Shown piece after piece: positions 22,545 to 33,815 of a DNA stretch of 64,000 bases (the first letter of the stretch is position 1; each line of letters begins with the position of its first letter). Source of the DNA: Undaria pinnatifida (lineage: Eukaryota; Sar; Phaeophyceae; Laminariales; Alariaceae). Position numbers and translations under genes: made by a program. The notes beneath the pieces were generated by a model that was not told the origin of the DNA, made no database searches, and saw only the letters and a program-made list of their open reading frames with translations. The DNA lies in the NCBI GenBank assembly GCA_012845835.1, contig JABAKD010000010.1, forward strand, positions 12,423,973-12,487,972, written 5' to 3'.

Positions 22545-23060
22545 CTCGGGATGGAGGCTGCGGGTGTGTGTCTTGTCTTCACACCAAACCGTTTTTCCAC
22601 CCAACGACATCAGTAGTGGGCGGACCTTGACATTTTACATCATGTACCCTAGACTCTACAGCAGTAGATCGATGGGCTTGGGTGCAGTCCATCAGCTTAC
22701 GGTCATTTGCGTGGGGACCAGTTGCCTGTGTGGTGTCATCTACGCTGTTTGCTAGTAATGGTTGATCGCTGGCTGTTTAGCTTTGTTTTCACTTTTCTCG
22801 TACCGTCCTGTTTCCCGCTTCCTTTCCAATTGAGTATCTGTTTTCCCTTTGTTTCTTCTCTCTTATTACCATTTTCCCATGTTTCTTGCAAATAGTCTCA
22901 TAGGCTGGCTTGCATTGCGTGACCAAAACCACCTTGCTGACCTTTTGCAACGTGTTTCTCTGTCTCGTACTGGTAGAGCTTGCGCCGACAGAGCTCGTCT
23001 CTGTAGGCAGCTCTCTATAGGAGGTAGCGGCACCGACACTGCTTCGCTGGACGTGGATGG
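22545..23060 (+). repeat. Dispersed repeat R2, plus copy
   Basis: Shares with 28370-28690 and the reverse of 18280-18815 the order of a GTGTCATCTACGCTG block, a T/C-rich tract, and CATAGGCTGGCTTGCATTGC. Unclassified. Confidence 0.5.
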
Positions 23061-23099
23061 GTTGCAATGTCAGTTTAATGTTGCGAAGAAGACACATCA

Positions 23100-23625
23100 A
23101 CCATACCGTAAATAGCGATCACACCATCACGATAATGCTCGGCTGACATCCTTTGAATACGACGTACGTATACAAGGTTTCTGCGTTGACATGCGACGCT
23201 AAGCTAACGCGATTCCAAGACCATCGGACAACGAAAGGGTCGGTCGAAGCGAGCTTGTAGTTTGGTCGTGACATTTAGCCTTAAATTAACACCTTGCACC
23301 TGCCACTTACGTACGTACCAGGTACGCAACAAGGCTGCGGCTGACTGGAGTAGGAACACAACAACAAACGAAACGCGATGTCAACACGTATTCCACACAA
23401 CTATTAATATGATTGTATTTTCCATCCGAACTAGTCTATGACAGTATCGGCTCGCTCGTCAAGAAAGTTAGTCTTGAAGAAAATCAGCCTGCTGCACGTC
23501 CTCCGTGGCTCATTTTTTTGTTGGTACCTTACCAGAGGGCAGCAGCCTTACAGGGCCATGGCTCAAAAGTATTTCAGAGACTGGTACATTACCAGCGCAG
23601 CAGCCTTTGGGCTGCAATAGTGAAG
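23100..23625. other. Intronic stretch without recognised feature
   Basis: Contains a TACCAGGTA word at about 23317 and ATTAATAT near 23403. No gene seen. Confidence 0.4.
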
Positions 23626-23627
23626 AT

Positions 23628-23745
23628 CAACACATCCGGGTCAACCGGTTTTTCGGAAAACCGATCAAAACCGGGTGAAAAAAAAACGGTTTTGATCCGG
23701 TTTCCGCCTTGAAAATAACGCCTTGTTATCCGGTTTTCGTTTCCC
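23628..23745. repeat. ACCGG-rich palindromic cluster, copy 2
   Basis: AACCGG, AAACCG and CCGGTTT words in both orientations, with an A-run in the middle, giving a weak inverted repeat about GGTGAAAAAAAAACGG. Compare 17848-17935. Confidence 0.55.
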
Positions 23746-24295
23746 GCCCCCAAGGTGCCCATCTCTAGCCGACACACAAGAAGGAGGAAAATCCGCAGTT
23801 AAGCAGAACTAATGTATCAATCAGTGTGAAGGAATCAAACACACCGGCTGATGGCGCCTGCTCTTCGTTTACGTGGAGACGGCAACAGCAGCGACAGCAG
23901 CAGCAGGTAACTGACTCGTAAGCATTGCCATGCACATCGCTACTCACCAATAGCATACTTATATCATACCGGCACAGAGCACCTGGTACAGAGCACCTGG
24001 TATAGAGCGCCTGGTACTGCAGGTACTGTGCGTGACCAACAACACTGCTGTAACATATTTTATCAGGTGCAAGCCGAATGCAATCCCGAACAAAAAACAA
24101 GCACACACAGCAGCAGTAGCAAAATATCAGCTGCATAATAATACAAATAAACATGAGTACAAACACAACCAGCCTTAGGGGCAAAAAAAAAAGAAAAGAA
24201 AAACAAGACCAACAGTTTTAAGAACACGGTACACACGGACACCCGCCATAAACACCGCATTTGTATACGATTCCGACACACCTTCCAAAAAAAAT

Positions 24296-24415
24296 CGTGC
24301 AAAAAGTTTTCGACAGTAGCGTCCATTTTAGACGTCGGCATAGACCCAACACCCGACCCCAAACCTAACCCCAAGCTCAACCCTTCCTGGGGCTTGAGGT
24401 CGGCAGGAGCGGTCG
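24296..24415. mobile_element. Possible remnant of the TTGCACGTACGTGCAA family
   Basis: GTGCAAAAAGTTTTCG followed by ACCCGACCCCAAACCTAACC and GGCTTGAGGTCGGCAGG parallels the left end and core of the 11088 and 17494 elements. The right terminal repeat is not recognisable. Confidence 0.45.
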
Positions 24416-24530
24416 CAGGCTCTGCAGCGTGTTCAGTGGCGTCGCCCCCCCCTCCAAAAAATAAAAGGCCAACCGAAAAGTCAGCATTATGACCACTAAC
24501 GACAGTGGTGTTGCACGAGTCGTTTGCAGC

Positions 24531-24637
24531 GTGGTGTTGCAATTAGGGCCCACCCACCCGCACCCAAACAAAACGAGACCACATGGTGTTGCAATTAGGG
24601 CCCATCCACCCGCACCAAAACAAAACGAGACCACACA
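24531..24637. repeat. 52-bp tandem duplication
   Basis: Two nearly identical units beginning TGGTGTTGCAATTAGGGCCC and ending AACGAGACCACA. Confidence 0.9.
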
Positions 24638-24684
24638 ACGAAGAATGTACCGGAGTAACAAAAAAAACAGTGGCCGCCCTCCGC

Positions 24685-24960
24685 CTGCTAGACGGTAGAT
24701 TGGAGAAGAGAGTAACGAGGACCGCTTCTTCTAGTAGTACCTTACGAGTACTTCGTAATACTGCGGTGTAAGAAAACAAGCAACAAGAAAGGGAGGCTGA
24801 GATTTGCAGCAACACAAGAAATTCCTCCGCCTTCTAGATGGTAGATTGGAGGAAACAGTAACGAGGACCGGTATTTCGTGCCCCCCTACTTGGTAATACT
24901 GTAGTGTAAGAAAACAAGCAACAAGAAAGGGAGGTTGAGATTTGCAGTAAAACAATAAAT
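24685..24960. repeat. 146-bp tandem duplication
   Basis: Two diverged units, each running from CTAGA-GGTAGATTGGAG through ACGAGGACCG and AAGAAAACAAGCAACAAGAA to GAGATTTGCAG. Confidence 0.9.
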
Positions 24961-25084
24961 TCGGAGGCCGACATGCTAAAGGTGGTGGACCAGGGTAGGG
25001 TACACTCTTTCCTAATAAAAAGTCTAGGCCGGGCCGGCATTTAAACTTTCAAAATATCCTACTATTAATACACTATAATACGAG

Positions 25085-25370
25085 TACAGCGGTAAGATCG
25101 AGGATTTCGTCGAAACTCATGTTTGCGAGCTGTGTGATACTCCGATCGCGCGTGTTTTACTACAAAAATGTGTGTGTTGTGTGTCCTCATTGAGGATACA
25201 GATCGGTGACTCCCCGTAGAACTATATAGCTTACACCTGGGTCAACAGGGTGATACGGAGACGTTCAGCCTTGAAGGATTTAATCAATCTGTGCACGGAA
25301 AGTACAAGAGCCGTTTTGAGGGACAAAATAGGACGGCTGTGGAAAGCACCCGCTGGGCGTAGACTACACA
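25085..25370 (+). repeat. Composite dispersed element, copy e
   Basis: Begins with the CAGCTGTGAG-family motif (GATCGAGGATTTCGTCGAAA) and continues to CAATCTGTGCACGGAAA and GGACGGCTGTGGAAAGCACC. The same order occurs at 33260-33862, where it is interrupted. A partial relative is at 26190-26245. Confidence 0.6.
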
Positions 25371-25506
25371 TTTTGAAAAATGAGGGGAATAGCGGGAGAT
25401 AAAATATTCTTCTAGATCGCATATTGAAGCAATAGGACCCACTGAGCGAACTGTGCGAGACCCAAATAGACTACGTGCGGGGATCAATCAAGTGATTGGT
25501 GTTGTT

Positions 25507-25955
25507 GTGTGTGTGTGTGTGTGTGTGTTCTTCACATTAAACCGTTTTTCTACTCGTCGACATCCAGCACACCCATTGTCCGTACTGATTCTTCACCCTA
25601 GAAAGATCAGCTCTGTGGTCACAAGCCACGACACAGAGATAATGCATCGTAATGCATTCGACAACGCAATGTCATGCCCTAGTACTGGGTACGACAGGCA
25701 CAACATACATACGTCAGCAACAGAAATACATTGGAAGAGAGAAATACGAAATAAACAAAAACAAAAACAAAAACAAAAAACAAAAACAAAATAAGAAAAC
25801 AAATAAAAACAAAGATAAAAATAAAAACAAAAAATGAAACAAACAAAACGAAGGGGAAATCGAAGAAACAACCCAACCGGAGAGGAGAGCCAAAGCTCGG
25901 AAAAGAAACACAATAAAATGAAATAAAATAAATTAAAGTAAAACCAAAATAAGAT
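25507..25955. repeat. Microsatellites (GT)n and (AAAACA)n
   Basis: A (GT)n tract lies near 25507-25528 and a long AAAACAAAAACA/AATAAA-rich tract near 25755-25955. Long minus-strand Phe/Leu/Cys reading frames here come from this composition. Confidence 0.85.
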
Positions 25956-26384
25956 AATCCGAACACGAGCCAAAAACCTGGACACGCAAGGAGGGAACAA
26001 AGGGGAAAAAAATACCCCAGAAAAAGACGAAAAGTGCTATGTACCTACTAGTCGGCCTGGTACTTTGCTGTTGTAGGTTAGACTAATGCTGGTTCAAGAT
26101 TTCGGTACTAGATTTAATTAATGGTGTGTGTTCATGGCAAGCTGTTGGTGTTCCTGCATGCACAAGATCAGACCAGGATTTGCAGCGGGGTGATCTGTGC
26201 ACGGGAACTATACAACCGTTTTGGAACAACACCTGACGGCTGTGTTCGTGCTCCTTGCTACATATACAGCTAGTGTCCCGCTTGTGTGGTAGGGCGATAT
26301 AACGGTCAACAACGGAAAAAAAAGGTCCGTGGTACAGCTGTACGCTGGGTCGTGGTAGAGCAGTAGTACCGACGTCTCAACGTC

Positions 26385-27600
26385 CAATACTGATTGCAAC
26401 ACTGGTACAGAGTACCACGTACAAAGTACGTACCGATTAAGGCGATCGTCGCGCCGTCCTATACATGACTCGACGACGACTCCAAACGTCATGAGATCCG
26501 GGGCTCGCCCGCTCGCCCCCCCTCCCGCTTCAAGCGGAGCTCCTTGGAGCGGTCGGAATGTGAACTGGGGGGACAATATACCGCGCTTGAGGTTGGGGAG
26601 ATCGTTAGGCGGTGTTGAGCTCGCCTGCCGGCGCTTGTTGGGGTAAAACAGCATTTCCGACCCAATAGTTGCGCAACAGCTCAACAGTTGTATACATTGT
26701 AGTAGATTGGTATTCATGTATGAATAGTATCGACGTACTTACTATGCATGGCGACGTGAAACACCGACAGCAACCACGGCCCAACGGCGCGTGCTGGGCA
26801 AAACAGCAATTCCGACCCCACAGTAGTTGTAGTGGCCCAACAGTACAACAGCCAATCAGTAGGGCAGTAGTGCCGACGTATATACCGACGTCAGGATACC
26901 GAATATAGCAGTCAGCACGATATACGAAGTACCCACCAAATCGATCACCGTCCATCCCCTACGACTCGACGACGCCAAACGGCATGCGATCCGCGTTCGG
27001 GCCCCTCGCCCCAAGCGCGTTTCCTTGGGGCGGTCGGAAGGCCAAAAGGGGGCGCTGTATACCGCGCTTGAGGTAGGGGACGTCGTTAGGTTGTGTTCAA
27101 GACAATACGCCTCCCGGCACCTGTTGCGCAAAACCGCGATTCGGACGCCACAGTAGTTGCGCAACAGCTACCATATGCAAACTGTATGTTACGAGGGTGA
27201 CTAGAGCGGTAGCAAGTACCGACATATATACCAACGTCGAATACCGACCGCAACACGGCCTTTCGGGGCCTGTTGCGCGAAACACAGCGATCCCGATCCG
27301 ACAGTTGAGCAACAGCGCAACAGCTGCATTGTCGTGCGGGAGTACCGACGCCAAACACCGACAACAGCCAAGAGTAACACGTACGGAGTACCGAACAAAT
27401 CCATCACCGCGCAGTTCCATGATTGGATGACGACGCCAAAGGTCGCGGGATCCAGGGCCCGCCCCCCCCGGGCCCCGCCCCGCGTGCGCACCTTGGGGCG
27501 GTCGGAAGGCCGAAGGAGGGGGCTACCGCGTTCAAGGTTGGGGAGACCGTTAGGCGAGGCGGTGTTGGCGTTGCCTGCCTTGTGTCGGCGTGGGCACCGG
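26385..27600. repeat. Tandem array of three ~470-bp units
   Basis: Three diverged copies in the same orientation. Each has, in order, a GTAC-rich block with CGATCACCG, a CGACGACGCCAAA block, a GGGCCCGCC/CTTGGGGCGGTCGGAAGGC block, GCGCTTGAGGTTGGGGA, a GTTAGGCGG block and CTGTTGCGCAAAAC with GCAACAGCTCAACAG. Stops and frameshifts differ between units. The function is unknown; it could be a satellite seed or an element with internal repeats. Confidence 0.8.
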
Positions 27601-27810
27601 GAGGATGTGGTTGTGGTTGGATTGCTGCATTGTTGGATGGCTGAACTTTGCTCAGTTGCTGAAATTGCGTTGATGACGTCTTCAATACTTTCGTTTTTAT
27701 TTTATGGCAAGTCACATTGCACCAAACACTGCTGTGGGTGTACATTCCGACTTCCGACCTCCGACCTTGTCGATGACGCCAACCAAAATCAACCATGGAA
27801 AAAACAAAAA

Positions 27811-27976
27811 CGGCGTTTTTCACGGGTCAGGGGTCAGGTGACTTTCAAAATCTTGTGGGTCGGGTCGGTCGGGTCGGGTCAGGAGGTGTTTGAAACCGCA
27901 CGTCGGATCGGTAGTATTCGTATCTCACGAATACGGTCACATCACCCTCATCCGATTTGACCCGCGAAAATCCCTG
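27811..27976. mobile_element. hAT-like miniature element, second copy
   Basis: The left end CGGCGTTTTTCACGGGTCA and right end TGACCCGCGAAAATCCCTG are inverted repeats matching the CAGGGCTTTTCACGG tips of 50974-51216. The core repeats GGGTCGGGTC. The left tip is mutated and no clean target duplication is seen. Confidence 0.55.
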
Positions 27977-28164
27977 AGAAAAACAACGACCGACTGACGT
28001 CCATCTCGTACATAGATGCCTCCTCCGTTGTACTCCTGTACTTCGTCCCGATACCTCGTATTTGTTTTTGTTCTCCTTTCGATTTGCCCTTTCTGTTTCC
28101 GTTTTGGCTTACCCTTGGGGGCTATTGAGGCGGTGACGTCGGTATGGACACCACCGTCGAAGAC

Positions 28165-28690
28165 ACAGCAGTAAGTAGAGGTCAGACCGGGCGGCAATGC
28201 TTCTAACACTCTACTTGTTGCATTCGGAACCCAGTTTGGGTGCTGCCCAGACACCAGCTGGCTCTGACTGGTGTCATCTGCTTCGTTGCTGCGTTGTGCT
28301 TGCCACGATATTGGCACCACTACTGCTGTCGTCAGAAACAGCAGTGCGCAGGTGATGAGACCCATGCCGCAATGTTCCTACTTCTACAGTAAGGTTATTC
28401 GAACCCGGTATGGTTGCTGCCCCCGATGTTGGTGGGACGGCGTCATCTGCTGTGTTGCAAATACTGCAAGTAATAGTTGATGGTTGGCTGCTGGTTGTGC
28501 TTGGTTTTTTCTTCTTGCCGTGCTGTTTCCCTCTCTTCCTTTCCAACTGTTTTTCTTGTTTCTTCGTTCGTCGTGTTAATTTTTATTCACCTGGTATATT
28601 GTTATCACTGCACATAGTCTGGTGTGCTGGCTTGCATATATTTCCTTTTGGCCCGCGTACTCACTGCGGTTGGCATTGGATGGCCCAGTC
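28165..28690 (+). repeat. Dispersed repeats R1 and R2 adjacent
   Basis: The R1 relative (GGAACCCAGTTTGGGTGCTG, CACCAGCTGGCTCTGACTGG) lies at 28165-28320. It is followed by the R2 relative (GTTGCTGCCCCCGATGTTGG, GGCGTCATCTGCTGTGTTGC, T/C tract, GTGCTGGCTTGCATA). The two also lie near each other around 18.0-18.8 kb, so they may be halves of one element. Confidence 0.55.
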
Positions 28691-28869
28691 ACCCTGCTGT
28701 ATTCAATGTGATCTTGTCTCGAAGTTCGTGACAGCAGGGCTCGTCTCTTACGAGGCATCAGCACGGACACTGGTAGTCCTTGGAAATATCAGTGTCATGC
28801 AAAGAGCACACGATGCTACTGACTACTGCTGTTTACCCAAAAGCCAAACCTCCCCTCTCCCCATGTTCT

Positions 28870-30760
28870 AGTTCGTTCGTGCCGGGTACCATACAAAAAA
28901 ATCCGTATGGTAGCCAAACCAAACCTCTCCCCTCCTCCACCCGCCTGCCTCCGGTTTGAACCACACGCTTCGTAACGGCGCTACACTCCGTCTACTGCTG
29001 TGTATACACCTCTCTACGAGGATAACAGTTGAGAATTTCCGATTATTACCGTATGGCCGTAAAGTCTAGTCTATGCCATTCGTAAAGGGTTGAACCCTAC
29101 GAGAACCCCCCAATTTCGGAGCCCGGGTCCTACCCGACCTTCCGATATTGCCATGTTGAGGATCGGCTGCCCGGGTACCTGCACATTCGTCACGGGTAGC
29201 GTGCAACTTTGACTCTGTTCATTCGACAACGGTGAACCGTGGCGGTTAAATGTGTATTGTACTAATAATACTAGACTAGTGCAGCAGCACTTACTTGTGT
29301 TCCTACTGCTGTCAAGTTTTAGGAAACGACTGGGTCGGTGCGTGGGTGGGTGGGTGGGTGGGTGGGTGGGTGAGCGGGGGTGGATGGTCAGATGGACGGG
29401 CGTCCGACCGACATTGAATTTCTACTAGATTGCTTGGTTGCCTGGTTGTCTTGTTGTCATCTTGGGTAAGAGAAGTCTACAGAGCAGTATGAGACAGATT
29501 GCAAAATAAACTGCTGTACCGCCGTGAAGAACAAAATCAAGCCTGCGCCTTGCACTCGAACCAGCGCTATTAATACGAAGTAGCACTTCCCGAAGTAATA
29601 CTCGCAAACAGAGTAACGCGTAGGGCAGGAGGGCGTTCAGGGAGCTAGGATACTGCTGAACTGCTTGGTAGGTTAGACATGTTGACTGAAACTGGCTTGA
29701 AGGCTTTTGGCGATCTTTCGAAAAACACGAAGCAACGACATCCAGCGTAGCATCTATGCCGACCGGCGGACACGCCGACAGCACCACTCTGGTAAGACTA
29801 CACAGTTCAAGTACACAAAATAGGCAGGCGCTTTCCTCGAACGGGTTAGAAACTCGAAAACTCCAGCAGTATCTTGCGAATACGTCCGTGCACCGGGGAT
29901 ACTACTGTATACTAGTGTTCCTCCTTACCAGGGACAAAAGCGCCTTGCAACAACAGCAGCAGGACTAATATTGTGTAGATTACAACAGCAGAAGTAGCGC
30001 GCCAGCGATCGCCAACAACGACCAGGTGGCGGGAGACCCAACAAATAAAACCAGGGAGAAAGGGACGGAGAAAGTGTATGGCGTGCGGACATGCCCTACG
30101 CGTTGGCATCGCGCCTCGGCCTCGTATGATACGCGTGTACAGGGTAGCTATACGCAGAATGACGGCGGAAAATAAAGGACCGACAGCAGTCAGCAGTCTG
30201 TCAAGGAAGGCACCGTCTACAACAAACCATGTGACAAATCTAGTGACAAGCCATAACATGCTCCCTCCTTTCAAAGGCGAGCAGTTAGGTTTCAAGCAAG
30301 TCGCTCCTTCTGGATGCATATGAAACTGCGTCTCTCTGCGTACTGCTACTGCTGCTTGTACTCGAAACTTGAATGCATTTGCTTCACACTGCTGTTTTGC
30401 TCTATATGCTTTTGTACTTGGAATAGACCAACACGACAGAGACATCAATCAGCTCCAAATGCGAACAATACCCACAACAAACCACAAAACAAAACACAGC
30501 AACAAACAAACCGGGCGGCAGCGCTGGAATGTCGCAAGTCGCGAAGTAAAAAAAATATCGGGGGCCATGGGCTGGGTGGGTGAGGGTTCGTGTACGTGTA
30601 CCAAAGACAGCGTAACTGGACGCTGGCAAGCAACCACAGACCAACAAGAAGAAACGGGCGGCCAAAGAGCGGCCAAAAACTAACCGGGTGGCTATCACTA
30701 AAACGCTCCAAAAATATACCAGGTATAAAGCAGGTACAAGCACTCATCATCGCCCGCGGT
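28870..30760. other. Intronic stretch near exon 1
   Basis: Contains a (GGGT)n tract at about 29337-29375 and otherwise no recognised gene. Minus-strand reading frames near 30445-30760 run in frame with exon 1 only because no stop follows the donor at once; the protein-like part stops at the donor. Confidence 0.45.
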
Positions 30761-30766
30761 GCGTAC

Positions 30767-30906
30767 CCGATCTCACTGGTGATGTTCCCTATCTCAAGCT
30801 TGAGCCGGTCGCATAGCTCAAGGCTCCTGAAAGCTGCCACGGACTTGGATGGTTGTCCCGTCACCACGCTCCCTGCAGCTCCCGCCGGCACTCCGCTCGC
30901 AGCCAT
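30767..30906 (-). CDS. TUP1: Tup1-like corepressor, exon 1 (start codon)
   Basis: This exon encodes residues 1-46 plus two bases of a Gly codon. The first ~25 residues are a low-complexity Ala/Gly/Val leader. From about residue 27, FRSLELCDRLKLEIGNITSE matches the opening helix of the Tup1 tetramerisation domain (L-x-x-L-x-D-x-I/L-x-x-E-x-x-x-x-x-x-E pattern). The ATG is supported by an in-frame TAG seven codons upstream and by G at +4. The donor is ATCGG/GTACGC at 30766, and the phase-2 end fits the phase-2 acceptor of exon 2 at 2953. The tetramerisation domain is therefore split across about 28 kb of genomic DNA. The protein would act in the nucleus as a repressor scaffold. Main doubt: homology of a 20-residue helix is weak by itself, and the phase match adds only modest support. 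Confidence 0.72.
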
Positions 30907-31860
30907 GTGACCCCCTCCCCCCTAGAAAACGCGACGAAACGGAAGGGGGGTACTTTGGTTTGTTTTGGTTGGTGTACAACCAACCGACACGACTCGGCAG
31001 TGGTAGCCAACAGCAGAAGCAGTTGTGGTTGCGTCAGACAAAAGAGGCCGGGGTGGCCGAGAAGCGGAGAAGACGGGCAAACGCCGCCCGAAGGGCGTTG
31101 ACGTAGCACCACCACCACAACCACCACCGACACTACCACCACCAGCACCAGCAGCAGCACTTCGAGGGGTAGAGTTTTACTTCGTATTGGAGGCACTACT
31201 CGGATCGAGTATTATGTGGAACGAGGATCGACGTTGTATCCTTGTATTATTGTACTGGCCAAAGAGTTGGCAATCGAAAAACGCTGATTTTCGTGTTTTC
31301 GCGCCTCGCAAGGTTTGACTTTTAATTTCTCTAATCTGATGATGCGGGAACATTTTGGTCGGGTACACCACCAGACGCCAACAGATCGGGCAGGGCTTGT
31401 GAGTCTATGCCGTGCGCCCACAGGGTGATCCAGAGCCGAACCCTCTCGCGCGGGAACAGGTGTGAGTGTGGAGCACCTCACCTTCTGGAGAACGGTAGCA
31501 CCGGGTGAGGGCCCGCCTCCTCTTTGCTTTGCGGTGAAGTTTCCACCACCACCTCCAACCCCTGTCCTCGGGTAGCTCATGAACGATCGATCCACAGGTC
31601 ACGGCACGACACGTGCTGCTGCCACGAAAGCGGACCAAAAGTAACCCGAGGTGCACGCCGAGTTCAGTCTTCCTCCCTTCCCTCTCACCTCGTCTCAGAA
31701 AAAAGAGCACGGCAGCACCAGACTTACCAAGGCTCTCCAAAAAGAAAAACTCCGTGTGTGTGCTGGATGATGACCCTGCTGCTGCTGCTGCTGCTGCAGT
31801 GCTGCTGTGAGCAGAGCAACCGAAGTTTGGGTTTGGGCCCTTCGACGCCAGGTTGAGTTT
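30907..31860 (-). promoter_or_regulatory. 5' flank of the Tup1-like gene (5' UTR/promoter expected)
   Basis: Sequence directly upstream of the start codon. It is GC-balanced, with CCACCA-rich sequence near 31110-31160 and a (CTG)7 tract at about 31772-31797. I see no TATA box that I would defend, and no upstream exon. Reading frames up to 127 residues here have no recognised family. Confidence 0.35.
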
Positions 31861-33255
31861 TTAGTTTTTAAAGGTGTTGGTTGCCAGAGAAGATACGAAT
31901 CTCTCCGGAGGGGGGAAAATAATAACGTTTCTTAAATGCAAACCCGGATTGAGTTGAAAAGAATTTACCAAAACCCGGCGTTAGCAGCCTGCAAATCTGA
32001 CAAAAAGTAAAAGCATGAATGAACACACGTAAAAAATAATTCAGCTCTCTGATTAAACATAAGAATCACTTTATAATATTTCCAGAATAAATGCGGTGCT
32101 TATATTTGTGGACGAATCGGCATGAGGCGTACTTGGCACAAGGTGCCACAAGCTACAAGCTACTCCGCTGGCAGACCGTCAAGAGGGGGGGGTGTTGTGA
32201 GTTTATAAAAAGTGTCCGGTTCTCTACACGCATGATTGTATGCATTGGCTGTGGGTGCTGTTGAAACACTGCATCCAACAGCAGCGGCGGCGGTGGCGGC
32301 AGCGCAAGCTTCACAGTGATCTGCCAGCAGCAAACGGCACAGCATCACATATAAAAGCATACAGCAGAGAAAGGTACGTCCGGCGGTACGATCATGGATC
32401 ATGGTGTATCTGATATAAGAAACCTGAGAGAGCGAGATTTCAGATTTGAGATTTTGATCTGTCTTTATGTATGTGAAGCCGGAGTTTATTTTGAAAAATC
32501 TTGTTTTTTTCGCAATTTTTCAAACAAACAACGACGAAAAATGAAACACCAACAAAGCATACGCAAATATCAACCAATATTCTACTCTTCCATGCAACAA
32601 GTACTGACGGTTTAAAAAATCATTTAGAACTTTCTGTGTGCGGTCGTGCCAATATCCGTTGGCGAGGTCGCCAGTTTTGAGGGAGTGCCACTTTTTTTTC
32701 TGGTTCGTCTTTTTTTACCAAAAAAAAAACATATATCCCACTCTTTCATTGCAACTTAAGTGATACCTACATATACCCAAAACTCAAAAACATGCGTGCA
32801 AAAAACTGTGCAAAAAGCTGTAAAAAAAACGAGGAAATGAACATTAAAGAACGCGGAAAGTTGTTGCGGGTTGGTGTATGCGCGTTGCACGTTGTAGTAG
32901 TACCTGGTATTATTATGCAAAAAGTAAACGACACACAGCTGGCTGCCGACGTACAGCAGTAGTGTTACAATACTCGTAGTCAACAAAAAACAGAAGGAAG
33001 GTCGCTTTGTGACCCTATGGATCTATCTTAGGTCTCTCTATTATGATTAAACTATTAATAGGAGAAATAGAGAATACAAAAATCGAAGATAAAATAGATG
33101 CACATTGTTGTGATGATGCTGAGCAAAAAGAAAAAAACATGCCCGCGACAAAAACACCATCATCAGCCACCAGATCTCGGTGCTCGGTCGGGAGGCGGCT
33201 GTTATTTTTAGTTATAAAAATTGAAATACAATCGTGTACTCACTCATCATAAAAC
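31861..33255. other. AT-rich stretch without recognised feature
   Basis: Lower GC than its surroundings, with several T- and A-runs (32508, 32690, 32719). No coding signal and no repeat that I could match elsewhere in the window. Confidence 0.4.
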
Positions 33256-33363
33256 CCAACAACAGCTGTGAGATCGAAGACTTCGTCGAAACTCATATTT
33301 TTTCCAAGCCGTTTTTGCGCGTGTGTGTGCTTATGTGTTGCTGGGTGTGTCCTTTTAATTTAG

Positions 33364-33455
33364 AGCCCCCAAGTCCCTCCCTATACTAACTTCAAGACTT
33401 AGGTGATGTTGTCCCCAAAACTGGGTTTCCAGTTGTATTGTGAAGGCGCTGTTAA
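33364..33455 (+). mobile_element. TTAA-bordered miniature element, copy 4
   Basis: Contains GAGCCCCCAAGTCCCTCCC, CTATACTAACTTCAAG, GTCCCCAAAACTGGGTTTCC and ends GCTGTTAA. It sits inside the composite element at 33260-33862. Confidence 0.6.
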
Positions 33456-33609
33456 GGAAGAATTGATAGGTCAGCGACCCCCCCTTAGACACAAGCCTGT
33501 ACACCTGGTACCAGTAGGGTCAGCAACAGGGTGATATCAGATAGATAGATAGATAGATAGACTAGATAGATATATAGAAAAGATGTTATGCAATCTGTGC
33601 ACGGAAACT

Positions 33610-33815
33610 GTTTGTTGCATGTAACTGTTCATGTGTTGAGGTATTAGTGGGGTATTAGTCCGTTTGACGACTTGCAAAAGGTTAACCAATGGCTTACCCA
33701 CACTAAGTCTTGTGTAACACTCTCCCCCCCTGAAACGGCGGAATAGCTCCAGGTCGACCGGATATACGGGCGGACCTGTCAATATCCAAGCGGTTTAATT
33801 TCCTATAAACACCCC
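33610..33815 (+). mobile_element. LTR-like repeat, copy 1
   Basis: Begins near TGTTGAGGTATTAGTGGGGT at 33634 and includes GGTTAACCAATGGC, AAACGGCGGAATAG and CGGATATACGGGCGGACC. Comparison with the uninterrupted element at 25285-25345 shows that about 205 bp has been inserted here. The starting TG suits a solo LTR, but no terminal CA or target duplication is clear. Confidence 0.5.

Larger units (their letters stand above)
2954..30766 (-). other. Giant intron 1 of the Tup1-like gene
   Basis: If the exon 1 and exon 2 assignments are right, these 27,813 bases are one intron. The donor is GTACGC at 30766 and the acceptor is ACTACAG at 2954. The content is almost entirely mobile or repetitive: SINEs, several miniature inverted-repeat elements, a decayed LINE on the same strand as the gene, tandem arrays and dispersed unclassified repeats, each listed separately. 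I found no other exon with Tup1-like sequence in between, and none is needed because the domain is continuous across the junction. Alternatives are two separate loci brought together by assembly, or a skipped exon whose length is a multiple of three. Confidence 0.7.
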
